A stretch of 40,678 nt of DNA from Halovibrio variabilis. GTDB lineage: Bacteria > Pseudomonadota > Gammaproteobacteria > Pseudomonadales > Halomonadaceae. Shown here piece after piece: positions 27,743 to 37,674 of the stretch. How positions within the stretch are numbered: the first letter of the stretch is position 1; each line of letters starts with the position of its first letter. A model generated the notes under the pieces. That model saw only the letters and a list, made by a program, of their open reading frames with translations, made no database searches and was not told where the DNA came from. A program made the position numbers and the translations under genes. The stretch covers positions 1 through 40,678 of the forward strand of contig NZ_BJXV01000025.1 in the NCBI RefSeq assembly GCF_007991175.1. The letters are read 5' to 3'.

Positions 27743-28747
27743 ATGGCAGCTTTACCAAAAATATCAGTGATCGTACCCGTTTTTAATGCTGGTAACAAAC
27801 TCGTTCCCAGCATTGAGTCACTGCTAAAGCAAACTTTAAACGACCTCGAAATCATCATAGTCAACGACGCTTCAACCGATAATTCGGGCGTAGTAATTGA
27901 TCAGCTGGCTCAAGCCAATAACAATATTGTGCCAGTGCATTTCACTGAGAATAAAGGCGTACATGAGGCCCGGCTAGCCGGGCTGAAGAAATCTATTGCG
28001 CCATGGATCGGGTTTCTGGATGCAGATGATTTTGCCCGGCCCAATATGTTTGCGGTCCTGCATGCCACCGCGATTGATAAGGATGTTGATATTGTTATTT
28101 GTGGTTCCGACAGAGTTACGGAACAACGGAACGTGATGGCACCGAAATTGCAGTTTAAGAGTTCAGAGGAAGTTGATAAAGATGTTTTCAGACGGTTTTG
28201 CCAGTTTGAGTTTGGTACCGGGATGCTCTGGAATAAGCTATTCAAACGTTCAGTCATAGAGCCTTGGTTTGATATGCATTTTCCTTGGCGGCAGAATATA
28301 AATGAAGATCTTTTGCTCAATATTGGGTGTTTTTACCGTGCAAAATCTGTTTATCTTTGCAAAGAAATCCTTCATGAATACGTTTTGAATGAATCTAGCG
28401 TTACCTCAGTGACGACTAACGCTAAAGCCTATTTAAATACATATCGGGCAGCGGCTTTAGCGGTAAGCCTTTTTTCCGAGCTTGGTGATGAGGTGCTTTC
28501 TAAAGTGATTGATATGTACCGTACCCAGCTTTCGTGGATAGATTATCAGATCGTAGATGTACGCAGCATATTGTCTTATGAAGAAGAATTTAAAGAAGCT
28601 GTTGATTTGATTAACCGCGTTCGTCCCGCCGCGCTGGCGCTACTGGCGGCAAGACAACGCCCGCCCGTGATTGGAACTCGACTGGCTTTGAAATTACTTA
28701 TTCAGAAAGGACTCTCAGTAGCAGGCTTCCGAGCTACGCAGCGTTAA
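27743..28747 (+). CDS. Glycosyltransferase family 2
   Basis: This GT-A enzyme of about 334 aa starts with ISVIVPVFNAGNKL and has IIIVNDASTDNS and FLDADDF (the DxD-type metal site). It should add one sugar to the lipid-linked repeat on the cytoplasmic face. The open frame extends upstream through the pyruvyl transferase gene, but the ATG at 27743, 4 bp after that stop, gives the natural GT2 start. The donor and linkage cannot be read from the sequence. Confidence 0.9.
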   Translation: MAALPKISVIVPVFNAGNKLVPSIESLLKQTLNDLEIIIVNDASTDNSGVVIDQLAQANNNIVPVHFTENKGVHEARLAGLKKSIAPWIGFLDADDFARPNMFAVLHATAIDKDVDIVICGSDRVTEQRNVMAPKLQFKSSEEVDKDVFRRFCQFEFGTGMLWNKLFKRSVIEPWFDMHFPWRQNINEDLLLNIGCFYRAKSVYLCKEILHEYVLNESSVTSVTTNAKAYLNTYRAAALAVSLFSELGDEVLSKVIDMYRTQLSWIDYQIVDVRSILSYEEEFKEAVDLINRVRPAALALLAARQRPPVIGTRLALKLLIQKGLSVAGFRATQR

Positions 28748-29082
28748 TTTCTTGGCGCAAACAGGATTGCCTGTATCTCGAAATTTCTAGAGCCAGTACC
28801 GGTATTTTTTCTAACTATAAATCTCCGCAGCACCTTCAAAAGCCAAGGCTTTTTCCGAAGAATAAGTTCGTCTTAAACTTTATTAGCACGCTAAGGACAC
28901 TATGGTCTTGATGAATGCTGATTAGTTGCAAACTGCGTTTGCGGAGTAGGTGTAAGGTCTGCCATGACGTGCTCCCCCCTCTGTCAGCCGTGGAGGTTTT
29001 TTTAATGTGTTTTCCCTGGGCTCAACAGGCTCGCTCGGTGGCCTCATGAATGAACTGGGTTGATGGATTTGGATATTTTTAT
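28748..29082. other. Intergenic spacer with no supported gene
   Basis: About 335 bp between two glycosyltransferase genes. I see two short hairpins (ACAGG-ATTG-CCTGT near 28763 and AAAAGCC-AA-GGCTTTT near 28840) but neither is a convincing terminator. A 21-codon minus-strand frame from 28963 to 28898 preceded by a G-rich ribosome-like site may be the start of a lost gene or insertion element; I do not recognise it. Confidence 0.35.
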
Positions 29083-30231
29083 ATGATTGACACATTAGCT
29101 ATAGTAGCAGATTCTTTTAATATACCGTCTGAAACCTTCATTCGGTCGCATGTTCGCGATATCTCTCCAGGTCGGACAGTGTTGATTTGCCGTGATGGTC
29201 GGGGGAGCGAAGTACTTGGGCTGCCAGTGCTATCTGAAATACGAAGAGAGCCAGAGCCACGACATTTAGTTGATAGGCTCGCACGGGCGCTGCGGTCGCG
29301 CTATTACCGTTATTTAGATCCATGTCTGAGGGGTAACGACGAGCGCCAGGTGCGCGATTTTTTCCACCGACATGAGGTAACAGTTGTGCTTGCAGAGTAT
29401 GGACCAAACGGTAGTCTTTTGCGGTTGGCCTGCAAACATGCACGGATTCCTCTTTACGTCCATTTTCATGGCTTTGATGCAACGAAGTACGCACGTACTA
29501 AGCACTGGCGGCGGCACTACCGGCGACTTTTTCAAGATGTGGCAGGAGTCATTGTCCCTTCAGAGTTCCTAGCGGGTCGGCTACGTGAACTAGGTTGCCC
29601 GGGAGAAAAGTTGCATGTGTCAGCCAATGGGATTTCTCCTGATGAATTTAACAAAAGCGTGCGTGAAACGGGACGAATCGTTTCGGTCGGGCGACTTGTA
29701 GAGAAAAAGGCACCACATCTGACGATTAGGGCGTTCGCCATAGTGCGGCAACAACAACCGCATAGCACGCTGGATATCGTAGGTGATGGCCCACTTTATG
29801 ACGTATGTATTGAAGAGATCAGACGTCTGGGTCTTGAAGACAGCGTGCGCTTACGTGGTGCACAATCCCCTGATTACGTTAGAGCCTTGCTCAGTCGCGC
29901 GGAATTGCTCGTGCAGCATTCCGTAACAGCACGCGATGGGGACATGGAGTCTTTTGGTATCTCGCTAGTAGAGGCAATGGCAAGCAGCATTCCTGTTGTA
30001 ACAACTAATCACAATGGTTTCTCTGAAACTGTTATTGATGGAGAGACAGGCTTCCTCGTCGAAGAAGGCGATGTAGAAGGGATGGCAGAGGCTATGCTCA
30101 TTCTAATGAACGATCGCGTAAGGGCCGAAAGCATGGGACAGGCAGGTAGAGTCCGGGTAGAGACAAACTTTACTCAAGAGAAGACAGCTTCTCGACTACG
30201 CGTAATTATGGGGTTAGCACCCCAAAGCTGA
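29083..30231 (+). CDS. Glycosyltransferase family 4 (GT1/GT4 fold)
   Basis: This GT-B enzyme of about 382 aa has an N-terminal acceptor domain (LAIVADSFNIPSETFI, then LYVHFHGFDAT) and a C-terminal donor domain. The donor domain carries VSVGRLVEKKAPHL and the EX7E motif ESFGISLVEAMASSIPVV, followed by GETGFLVEEGD. The SETFI start is shared with colanic acid WcaL-type enzymes, so a galactosyl or similar transfer is possible. ATG 29083 is chosen because it gives the usual start; ATG 29050 is in frame. The gene is visibly GC-richer than its neighbours and has long spacers on both sides, suggesting separate acquisition. Confidence 0.88.
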   Translation: MIDTLAIVADSFNIPSETFIRSHVRDISPGRTVLICRDGRGSEVLGLPVLSEIRREPEPRHLVDRLARALRSRYYRYLDPCLRGNDERQVRDFFHRHEVTVVLAEYGPNGSLLRLACKHARIPLYVHFHGFDATKYARTKHWRRHYRRLFQDVAGVIVPSEFLAGRLRELGCPGEKLHVSANGISPDEFNKSVRETGRIVSVGRLVEKKAPHLTIRAFAIVRQQQPHSTLDIVGDGPLYDVCIEEIRRLGLEDSVRLRGAQSPDYVRALLSRAELLVQHSVTARDGDMESFGISLVEAMASSIPVVTTNHNGFSETVIDGETGFLVEEGDVEGMAEAMLILMNDRVRAESMGQAGRVRVETNFTQEKTASRLRVIMGLAPQS

Positions 30232-30496
30232 ACTATCAAGAGATACCTTAAATTCTGAATTTCTACTGATTGATCGAAAATCTGTGCCATAAATGTATAA
30301 AATTAAGTTAATGCGTTCTAAGGGTAATAAAGTGGGCGCATCCGGCACGGTGTTTGGGCAGAACGAAATCTGCTTCATAGGGTGACTCTGTCAGCGGGTG
30401 CTAGACAGCTCCGTCGGAATTTATGCTGCATTTATCCTTTAACGTCAGTTTTAAGTTTAGTGTCAGTTGTCACTAATTAGTAACGAGGTTCAGTTT

Positions 30497-31426
30497 ATGG
30501 ATTCGCCGCTAGTGTCAGTTATTATTCCCGTTTATAATGCTGAAAAATATATACACCAATGTATAAAAAGCGTGATGGATCAAAGTTATAAAAACATTGA
30601 AATTGTCACCATTAATGATGGTTCAAGTGATCGCTCATTGGAAGAACTGCTTCTGTTTAAAGATAAAATCGAAATAATTGACCAAAAGAATTTCGGGGCA
30701 CCTGTTGCTAGAAATAAAGGACTACTTGTTTCAAAAGGAAAGTATGTTAAGTTTTTGGACTCTGATGATTACCTCGAGCCTGATGTTATAAGTGAGCAAG
30801 TGTCAATAGCTGAAAGCCATACTGACAATGATATTATTTACGGCGATTATTATATCTATCGTAACAACAGCAAGAAGCTAATTAAAACAGATATTAAATA
30901 TGAAAATTCTACTGTAGGCCTCTTGTTAAAAGATATATTAACATCGACTCCACTTCACCGTAGAGAGCATATTGTCGATATAGGCGGTTTTGATGAACGT
31001 TTACCGAATGGGCAAGAATGGAACTTACACGTTAGGCTTGCAGCGCGCGGTTATAATTTTATCTATTGCAGTATGCCTGTTTATACTTACAGAGTAGATC
31101 ATTCCAATGAAACAATAACAAACATAAGCACAAGAGATAGCTATAAAAAAGTGAAACTTGATATAGATAAAATTCTAACAGTGAAAAATGTGATAAACCA
31201 TGATGCTGATACGTTGTCTGCAGTTTCAAAACGTTTTTGGTGGATTGGTAGGCACTGTTTAAGGCTTGGGTACTCAGATTTGGCTGAGCAGGCATTTTCT
31301 GAAGCACTAAAAGAAGCGTGCGATTATAAAAAATATTGGCCAATATCGTATAGAGCGCTAAATTTTTTTTTAGGCACCTCCTTGACCGAAACGGTTGTAA
31401 AGTTAAAGTATCTTAATTCAAAATAA
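30497..31426 (+). CDS. Glycosyltransferase family 2
   Basis: This GT-A enzyme is about 309 aa, with VSVIIPVYNAEKYI, IVTINDGSSDRS and KFLDSDDYLEPDV (DxD site). ERLPNGQEWNLHVRLAARGY is the typical acceptor-side ED-like region. The ATG at 30497 has GAGGT upstream and is preferred over the TTG at 30467. Strongly AT-rich. Its role is addition of one sugar of the repeat unit; donor unknown. Confidence 0.9.
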   Translation: MDSPLVSVIIPVYNAEKYIHQCIKSVMDQSYKNIEIVTINDGSSDRSLEELLLFKDKIEIIDQKNFGAPVARNKGLLVSKGKYVKFLDSDDYLEPDVISEQVSIAESHTDNDIIYGDYYIYRNNSKKLIKTDIKYENSTVGLLLKDILTSTPLHRREHIVDIGGFDERLPNGQEWNLHVRLAARGYNFIYCSMPVYTYRVDHSNETITNISTRDSYKKVKLDIDKILTVKNVINHDADTLSAVSKRFWWIGRHCLRLGYSDLAEQAFSEALKEACDYKKYWPISYRALNFFLGTSLTETVVKLKYLNSK

Positions 31427-31655
31427 GGGAATGGTCGCTGTGATTTTTTTACATTAAGTTATTGTTAACGAGTATCTAAGTATATTGTTAATTTGCAGTA
31501 TTTAAAATTTTTAGTATATAAAAAGGCGCGGTTAGATAAATATTAATAATTAAAAGCTTTTTTATGCAGAAAACATGACTAGGTAGTGTTTAACTAAAAG
31601 TGCGGTTAATTTTTAACTAGCAGATATTGAGATTAATTTAATAGAGGTGGCATCT

Positions 31656-32597
31656 ATGTTTTCTGTTATCATTCCTGTCTATAATAAAGGCGAGTATATT
31701 GAAAGAGCTATTAACTCTATAGATTTACAAAGCTGTGATTTGGTAAGTGAAATAATCGTTGTAAATGATGGTTCCAACGATAATAGTCGAGAAATCGTTA
31801 AAAAGTTACAGATTTTAGATAGTAGAATAGTCTTAATTGATCAGTTCAACCAAGGTGTTTCGTCGGCAAGAAATAAAGGTGTCGATAATTCGAACAATCC
31901 TTATGTATTATTTTTAGATGCGGATGATGAGTGGCGACCTAATTTTGTTTATACTATAAATAGCTTAATTAAACGTTTTCCCCACTGTAGCGTTTTTTCG
32001 ACTGCGTATAGTATCGAGTTCCCTGATAAAAAGTTTAAGAATGTAACGTCTGAAGAGGTTTGCGATTCAAACGAAGGGAAAGAAATAAAGAGTTATTTCA
32101 AGTTTTCGGCGTTGGGTGCAAGTCCTGTTTGGACTTCAGCAGTGTGTGTATCTAAAGAAGCATTTGACAAAGTTGGCGGGTTTCCTGTTGGTATTACCCA
32201 TGGCGAGGATAAAATTCTCTGGGGTAAGTTAGCATTAAAATTTAAATTCGCATGGTCTCCATATGTCGGAGCCATATACCACATGGGAACATTAAATCAG
32301 TCATCTGGAACATGGAATCCTAAAAAAGGACGCGAATATTTAGATTTTTTAACAGCTATATATCAAGAAGATTCATTCGTTAATCATGATGTTTTTTCAG
32401 CAATAGTGGGACAGCATAGGGTCATCTATAATAATTCTATTAGTAGAGGATATCTCCGTTCTGCCTTTAAAGAGCTTTATTGGCTCGTAAGGCATGATTC
32501 GTTGAAATCTATTCCTGAGCATATTGCTAGACTTGTTATACCAAATTATTTGATAATGAAGATAAAAAGCTTAATGTTGTCGTCAAATATACCCTGA
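31656..32597 (+). CDS. Glycosyltransferase family 2
   Basis: This GT-A enzyme is about 313 aa, opening with FSVIIPVYNKGEYI, then IIVVNDGSNDNS and LFLDADDEWRPNF (DxD site), and GITHGEDKILWGKLA as the acceptor-side acidic motif. The ATG at 31656 follows a good AGAGGTGG site. It is AT-rich and preceded by a 230-bp spacer. It is distinct in sequence from the preceding GT2 enzyme, so this is not a recent duplication. Confidence 0.9.
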   Translation: MFSVIIPVYNKGEYIERAINSIDLQSCDLVSEIIVVNDGSNDNSREIVKKLQILDSRIVLIDQFNQGVSSARNKGVDNSNNPYVLFLDADDEWRPNFVYTINSLIKRFPHCSVFSTAYSIEFPDKKFKNVTSEEVCDSNEGKEIKSYFKFSALGASPVWTSAVCVSKEAFDKVGGFPVGITHGEDKILWGKLALKFKFAWSPYVGAIYHMGTLNQSSGTWNPKKGREYLDFLTAIYQEDSFVNHDVFSAIVGQHRVIYNNSISRGYLRSAFKELYWLVRHDSLKSIPEHIARLVIPNYLIMKIKSLMLSSNIP

Positions 32598-32747
32598 TAC
32601 TTGGTCTTCATCTTCCTGCTTTAGAAAGCTTTATTGAGTTTTTGCAGAGTATAAAAATCTTATTGAATCATGAGAAGATTGGCTGATGCAAAACTAAGCG
32701 CTGGAAATCTTTTACGTGTTGAATGTAATATTGATAAGAGTTAATTA

Positions 32748-33809
32748 ATGAAAATTTTACATATAATATCTTCCGCCGCCGCTGGAGGCGCTGAGGTTTA
32801 TGCCAGGGATTTATCAATAGAAATGGCAAAGCGTGGGCATGATATTTTTATTGTTTTTCTTGACCGTGCATCTGAGGCAGGTCGAGACTTGTCTTTCGAA
32901 AATGCTTTTTTAAAACAGTTGCAGAAAAACAATATAAAATATGGATTTATTGGACAGAAGGCGAGAAGAAATCCAATAATAGGCATTTTTTCGCTACGGC
33001 ACTTTGTTAAATCTTTTAACCCTGATGTTGTCCACTCCCATCTTTATTATGGAGCCGTATTTTCTTTATTTCTGAATGGTGTAAAGAGAGTTTATACACA
33101 TCATAATATTCGACTCAGAGCGAATAAAAGTATATATAAATTACTCGACTTAAGGATAGATGCCTATATTGGCATTTGCGATGCCTGTAAACGATTACTA
33201 GAAGATGTGACAAAGGTGCCTGTTCACCACATAGATAATGGTGTTGATGAATCTCGAATTATAAAAAAAAGCCAGTATATAGAAAATAATCCTGTGAAGT
33301 TATTGTTTATAGGAAGGCTTTCTGACCAAAAGAATATAGGTTTATTGCTCGAAGCGGCTTCTTATGTTCGCGGAAGTGATTTTTTACTAATGATTGCTGG
33401 AGAAGGGGCATTATTGCCAGAACTAAAAGCGTTGTCAGAGAAGCTTGGAATTGCATCAAAAGTTCGCTTTTTAGGTAACGTGATAGACGTTAAAACTCTT
33501 CTAAATGAAAGTGATGTTTTTGTAATGTCATCTGCATGGGAGGGGCTTCCAATTGCTCAAATTGAAGCAACTCTGGCGGGTTTACCCGTTTTGGTGACTA
33601 ATGTTGGAGGGTGTTCTGAAATAGTCAATAATGTCGGTAATGGAGTAGTAGTGAATGTCGATATTGGAGAATACTCGGTTGCACTGGAAGAACTTGTAAA
33701 TGATTATTCTATACGTCTAAAATTCCATAACAATGCTATTAAGAATTCTTGGATCTATTCTATTACTACCTCTGTTGATAAGCATTTATCTGTTTATGAT
33801 AGTCTCTGA
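32748..33809 (+). CDS. Glycosyltransferase family 4
   Basis: A GT-B enzyme of 353 aa. The N-terminus ILHIISSAAAGGAEVYA is the GT4 start pattern with the glycine-rich loop. The donor domain shows LLFIGRLSDQKNI, FLGNVIDVKTLL and the EX7E motif EGLPIAQIEATLAGLPVLVTNVGG. It adds one sugar of the repeat unit, donor unknown. It follows a 150-bp spacer and precedes the polymerase candidate by about 15 bp. Confidence 0.9.
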   Translation: MKILHIISSAAAGGAEVYARDLSIEMAKRGHDIFIVFLDRASEAGRDLSFENAFLKQLQKNNIKYGFIGQKARRNPIIGIFSLRHFVKSFNPDVVHSHLYYGAVFSLFLNGVKRVYTHHNIRLRANKSIYKLLDLRIDAYIGICDACKRLLEDVTKVPVHHIDNGVDESRIIKKSQYIENNPVKLLFIGRLSDQKNIGLLLEAASYVRGSDFLLMIAGEGALLPELKALSEKLGIASKVRFLGNVIDVKTLLNESDVFVMSSAWEGLPIAQIEATLAGLPVLVTNVGGCSEIVNNVGNGVVVNVDIGEYSVALEELVNDYSIRLKFHNNAIKNSWIYSITTSVDKHLSVYDSL

Positions 33810-33824
33810 CGATGGTTGGCCACA

Positions 33825-35060
33825 ATGACTGCTGATTTTTACGTATGGATTATTTTTTTGCTCGCTGCAGTTTACTGTATTGGTGTTTCTATTATTCACC
33901 GTTGGTTGTTATGGCCGCTAGTTTTAGCTTATCTTGCTAGATCCTTTCTTTTTTTTCTTTATTTTTTTAATATATTTAAACCCCCTGGTGCTGATACAGA
34001 TGCCCTTCGTTTTACCCGAACAGCATTTGAGTGGTCACAGCTTAGTTGGCCAAATTTATTCTCACTAGATGTACTCTTTAGTTCGTTATTCTATTCATGG
34101 TTAGGCGCTATTATTATGAAATTAGTAGGCGTCTCAATTTATATTCTTCCGGTGATGAGTTTCTTATGTAGCTATGTTGTGGTCGCGACTACGAGCTTGA
34201 TAGCTTATTACCTTTGGGGTAAACGTTCTGCTACTATTGTTGCATTTGTAATGGCGCTTTATCCCTTTGCTGCTTTCAACTCAATATTGGCATTGCGCGA
34301 AGAAGTCGCTATTATGTTTTTTGTGCTTGGTTTGTATTATTTCTTACGATGGGTTGGTGGTAAAAGTATACTTGGGCTAATGTCGGGATGTTTTTTCTTT
34401 GGTGTTGCTGTGCTTTTTCACCCTGGTTGGGTTGGTGCGTTTGTTGGTGTCGCCGCTTATCTCGCTTTCTTTCTTTATAAAGTGATTTTTAAATCAGATA
34501 CTAAAAATGTTCCTTTTCATGATACGGTTAAGATTTTGCTATCTTCAGCAATGCTGGTTTCTTCATTAGTCATGGTTGCGGTGGGAGGTGGCGTTTCCCT
34601 AGGCAAAGGCGTTGAAATAGGCGCTGATGAGGGGGGCGGAATAGGTGAGGCAATTGAATCGAGATTTGAACGGCCTTCAAGAGGTGGGTCAGGGTATCCT
34701 GGCTTTCTTGTACAAGGTAACCCTTATACTCAACCTTGGCTTATTCCTGGTCGCATTATCTATTTTCATTTTTCACCATTCCCCTGGGATATTGGCAGTA
34801 TACGCCAGTTGCTAGGTGTGATCTCTTCACTGCTCTATATGTTTTTGGCTTGGCGCGTTTACAAAGGGTGGAATACAATTAAATATCGTGAAGAGTGTTT
34901 GGCTATGTTATTTATCTTTGGCGCCCTAACATTTATTTATGCTATCGGCGTCACTAATATCGGTACTGCTATTCGCCATAAAACTAAACTCCTACCAATT
35001 TTTATTCTTCTCGCTGCTGCATCCTTTCATACCCTTTCGATTAAGATTAGGAGAACCTAG
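33825..35060 (+). CDS. wzy: Multi-pass membrane protein, probable Wzy polymerase
   Basis: About 411 aa with roughly ten hydrophobic helices and a large hydrophilic loop near residues 250-300. It is the only polytopic protein in the locus besides Wzx, and Wza/Wzc systems need a Wzy, so the polymerase role is inferred from context. The segment ALREEVAIMFFVLGLYYFLRW resembles the LRE motif region of EpsG/Wzy-like or GT39-like membrane enzymes, so a membrane glycosyltransferase is the alternative. The frame opens with TTG at 33816; ATG 33825 is preferred. The next gene starts directly after its stop. Confidence 0.68.
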   Translation: MTADFYVWIIFLLAAVYCIGVSIIHRWLLWPLVLAYLARSFLFFLYFFNIFKPPGADTDALRFTRTAFEWSQLSWPNLFSLDVLFSSLFYSWLGAIIMKLVGVSIYILPVMSFLCSYVVVATTSLIAYYLWGKRSATIVAFVMALYPFAAFNSILALREEVAIMFFVLGLYYFLRWVGGKSILGLMSGCFFFGVAVLFHPGWVGAFVGVAAYLAFFLYKVIFKSDTKNVPFHDTVKILLSSAMLVSSLVMVAVGGGVSLGKGVEIGADEGGGIGEAIESRFERPSRGGSGYPGFLVQGNPYTQPWLIPGRIIYFHFSPFPWDIGSIRQLLGVISSLLYMFLAWRVYKGWNTIKYREECLAMLFIFGALTFIYAIGVTNIGTAIRHKTKLLPIFILLAAASFHTLSIKIRRT

Positions 35061-36179
35061 TTGATTGATATTCTAATTATTGCGGGTAATGCGCGCTCGC
35101 TTATTGCTAATCGCGGTGATCTTATTCAGGATATTAAGTCGCGAGGATGGTCCGTTGCGGCAGCGGTACCCAGTGCGGATTATCTTTCTGAAGTAGAGAA
35201 TCTTGGTATTCCCATCTATCATTTTGCTATGGGCCGCACGGGTATGAACCCGTTACATGATATGAAGACGTTATTATCGTTACGTCAACTCATTAAAACC
35301 TGCAAGCCAGCAGCTGTATTTGGTTACAATATTAAACCGGTTATTTATGGCAGTCTTGCTGCAAAGTCTGCCGGTGTTCCGCGCATTTATTCAATGATTA
35401 CCGGCCTTGGCCATGCGTTTACGGCCGATAAAAAGCAAAAGAAACATGTACGAATGATTGCCTCTTTTTTGTACCGTAGCGCATTGTTATTTAATAAAAA
35501 GGTCTTTTTTCAGAATCCCGACGATATACAGGAATTTTTAGACAGGGGCATTCTCAAGAATGCTACTAAAGTCGTTCGAGTATACGGCTCGGGTGTCAAC
35601 CGGGAACAGTACCCTCCTGTCGCGTTACCTGACGGCAAGGTGACCTTCCTGTATATCGGACGGCTTCTGCGCGAAAAAGGCATTACAGAATTCTGCGAGG
35701 CCGCGACTCAGGTGAAAGCTGACTATCCTCAGGCTCAGTTTGTGGCAGTGGGGGGGCATGATCCAACACTTCCCCACGCATGTAGCAATAGTGACCTTGA
35801 GCGTTGGAAATCAGCCGGTGACGTTGAGTTTGTAGGTAACGTTTCAGATGTTCGGCCATGGATAGAGCAAGGCACGGTATTTGTTTTTCCTTCTTATTAT
35901 CGCGAAGGCACCCCGCGTTGTGTGCTCGAGGCCATGAGTATGGGGCGCCCTATTATTACGACTGATTCACCTGGCTGTCGAGAGACGGTACTAAGAGGGG
36001 AAAACGGTATTCTAGTGCCACCACGTGATGCCGAAGCTGTCGCGACAGCTATGCAACGCTTTCTCAATAATCCTCAACTGGCTGCGCAAATGGGCGAAGC
36101 CAGTATACGTTTCGTCGAGGAGTATTATGATGTCCGCAAGGTGAATCGCACGATCATGGATACCATGGAGTTGACATGA
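35061..36179 (+). CDS. Glycosyltransferase family 4
   Basis: A 372-aa GT-B enzyme. The N-terminal half has VFGYNIKPVIYGSLAAKSAGVPRIYSMITGLG, a pattern (KPVIYGSLAA, ITGLG) shared with PglA/CapM-like transferases that add the second sugar to undecaprenyl-diphosphate sugar. The donor half has TFLYIGRLLREKGI and the EX7E motif EGTPRCVLEAMSMGRPIITTDSPGC. The start is TTG, right after the stop of the previous gene, with a good AGGAGA at 35049-35054. Its end overlaps the phosphoglycosyl transferase by ATGA, in line with a second-step role. Confidence 0.9.
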   Translation: MIDILIIAGNARSLIANRGDLIQDIKSRGWSVAAAVPSADYLSEVENLGIPIYHFAMGRTGMNPLHDMKTLLSLRQLIKTCKPAAVFGYNIKPVIYGSLAAKSAGVPRIYSMITGLGHAFTADKKQKKHVRMIASFLYRSALLFNKKVFFQNPDDIQEFLDRGILKNATKVVRVYGSGVNREQYPPVALPDGKVTFLYIGRLLREKGITEFCEAATQVKADYPQAQFVAVGGHDPTLPHACSNSDLERWKSAGDVEFVGNVSDVRPWIEQGTVFVFPSYYREGTPRCVLEAMSMGRPIITTDSPGCRETVLRGENGILVPPRDAEAVATAMQRFLNNPQLAAQMGEASIRFVEEYYDVRKVNRTIMDTMELT

Positions 36180-36844
36180 ATTTTATAGGCAAACGTTGCT
36201 GTGACGTATTCATAAGTTTTATAGCGTTAGTACTGCTCTCGCCATTGCTTTTAGCCGTTGCTTTATGGATTAAGCTCGATAGCAAAGGACCGGTGTTTTT
36301 CAGGCAGCAACGTGCCGGTCGTGAACAGCAACCCTTTTGTATTTTCAAGTTTCGTACCATGCTGCATCGGGCGCCGGATACCATTGACCAGCATCAAGAG
36401 CAGGTAGTGAGTGACAAGCACGACCCGCGTATTACGCGGGCGGGGCGCTTTATTCGCGCCACTAGCCTCGACGAACTCCCACAGCTGATCAATATTCTCA
36501 AAGGCGATATGAGCATTGTTGGCCCCAGGCCGGTGCTCATGGAACAAACTGAGGTGGTGCCGCCTGGCTATAAGAAGCGCTTCAACGTGCGCCCCGGTTT
36601 AACTGGGCTTGCCCAAGTGAGGGGGCGCCGTAGTCTTGGCTGGCTGGAGCAGTTGGCCCACGACGCCGAGTACGTGGATAACCAGCGCTTGGTGCTTGAT
36701 CTCAAGATTTTGCTGCTGACGGTTAAGGTAGTGTTCATGGGCAGCGGGATCTACGGCGAAGCGGGACTTAACTGGCGTACCTACCGTGACCGCCTGAATG
36801 GTCAGCCGCCGCGGGACAGTGACGTTGAGGAGGCGATGCGATGA
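36176..36844 (+). CDS. Initiating undecaprenyl-phosphate sugar phosphotransferase
   Basis: This enzyme starts each repeat unit by moving a sugar-1-phosphate to undecaprenyl phosphate. It is a short (222 aa) monotopic form with one N-terminal membrane segment (about residues 10-32), like PglC, not the five-helix WcaJ form. Conserved blocks are [18 protein letters not shown], the catalytic-type [24 protein letters not shown] and [12 protein letters not shown]. The 6-deoxy-HexNAc sugar expected from the WbpM-type enzyme is a plausible substrate. It overlaps both neighbours by ATGA. Confidence 0.93.
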   Translation: MNFIGKRCCDVFISFIALVLLSPLLLAVALWIKLDSKGPVFFRQQRAGREQQPFCIFKFRTMLHRAPDTIDQHQEQVVSDKHDPRITRAGRFIRATSLDELPQLINILKGDMSIVGPRPVLMEQTEVVPPGYKKRFNVRPGLTGLAQVRGRRSLGWLEQLAHDAEYVDNQRLVLDLKILLLTVKVVFMGSGIYGEAGLNWRTYRDRLNGQPPRDSDVEEAMR

Positions 36845-37674
36845 GCCAACTCAACTTTATGATGATTACTGCCAGTCCTGAGGTGGCGTCGTTCATTGAG
36901 CAGCACGGCGTGCCCCGAATCTTTATGGACCAGGAGGTGCTAGGCAAGGCGGAACGGCAGGGGCACCTAGACACGCATAAAGCGGCCCACTCGCTGCAGG
37001 AAATTGCGGCGGTTGCTGCGGTATTAAAGCGGGCAGAGCTGATGGTAAGGCTCAATCCGCTTAATGCGCTGACCCGTCAGGAAGTAGAAGGAGCGCTCGA
37101 CAACGGCGCTCAGCGCCTGATGCTGCCGATGTTTTCGTCGCGAGCAGAGATAGAACAATTTATGGCCATGGTGAATGGCCGGGTGCCGGTGACCTTTTTA
37201 GCTGAGACAGCGGCTTCATTGGTGCGGCTGCCGGATTGGCTGGATTTGCTGACACCTGGAAGGGATGAAGTTCACATTGGTCTTAACGATCTCGCTTTGA
37301 ACATGGGTCTTCGTTTTCTGTTTGAACCCATGGCTGCGCGTTTACTAGACCCTGCCGCCGCAACGCTTAATCAGGCCGGCGTAACGTGGGGTGTCGGCGG
37401 TATCGCGCGGATCGGGCAGGGCGAGCTGCCTGCCGAAACGGTGCTGGGGGAGCACGTTCGCCTTGGCTCGCAGTGGATCATTCTGTCACGAGCGTTCCAC
37501 GCTGGGGCTGCGACATCCGCCGACCTGCTCGAAACACTCGATTTCCCAGCAGAGATGGCCAAGCTACGCCAAGCCGAGGCGTATTGGCGTAGCGCTGACG
37601 AGCCATTACTACTCGATAACCAGCGGCAATTTGCCGACTGTGCCTACCGGCTGGGCCGCCGGGGTGAAGCATGA
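36841..37674 (+). CDS. HpcH/HpaI-type aldolase (PEP/pyruvate superfamily)
   Basis: This 277-aa TIM-barrel enzyme shows the superfamily landmarks: GKAERQGHLDT (35-45), VRLN with Arg70, the metal-ligand Glu122 in AETAASL and Asp150 in IGLNDLALNMG. These favour a metal-dependent carbon-carbon bond reaction on pyruvate or a related oxoacid. It is locked into the EPS operon by ATGA overlaps with the initiating transferase and the following dehydrogenase. I infer a joint role in making an acid building block of the polymer; the substrate is not known. A citrate lyase or malyl-CoA lyase role is unlikely because of context. Confidence 0.82.
   Translation: MSQLNFMMITASPEVASFIEQHGVPRIFMDQEVLGKAERQGHLDTHKAAHSLQEIAAVAAVLKRAELMVRLNPLNALTRQEVEGALDNGAQRLMLPMFSSRAEIEQFMAMVNGRVPVTFLAETAASLVRLPDWLDLLTPGRDEVHIGLNDLALNMGLRFLFEPMAARLLDPAAATLNQAGVTWGVGGIARIGQGELPAETVLGEHVRLGSQWIILSRAFHAGAATSADLLETLDFPAEMAKLRQAEAYWRSADEPLLLDNQRQFADCAYRLGRRGEA

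Noticed and set aside
28898..28963. Start of a minus-strand insertion-element gene
   Set aside because: Only 21 codons with no recognisable similarity and no inverted repeats that I can find.
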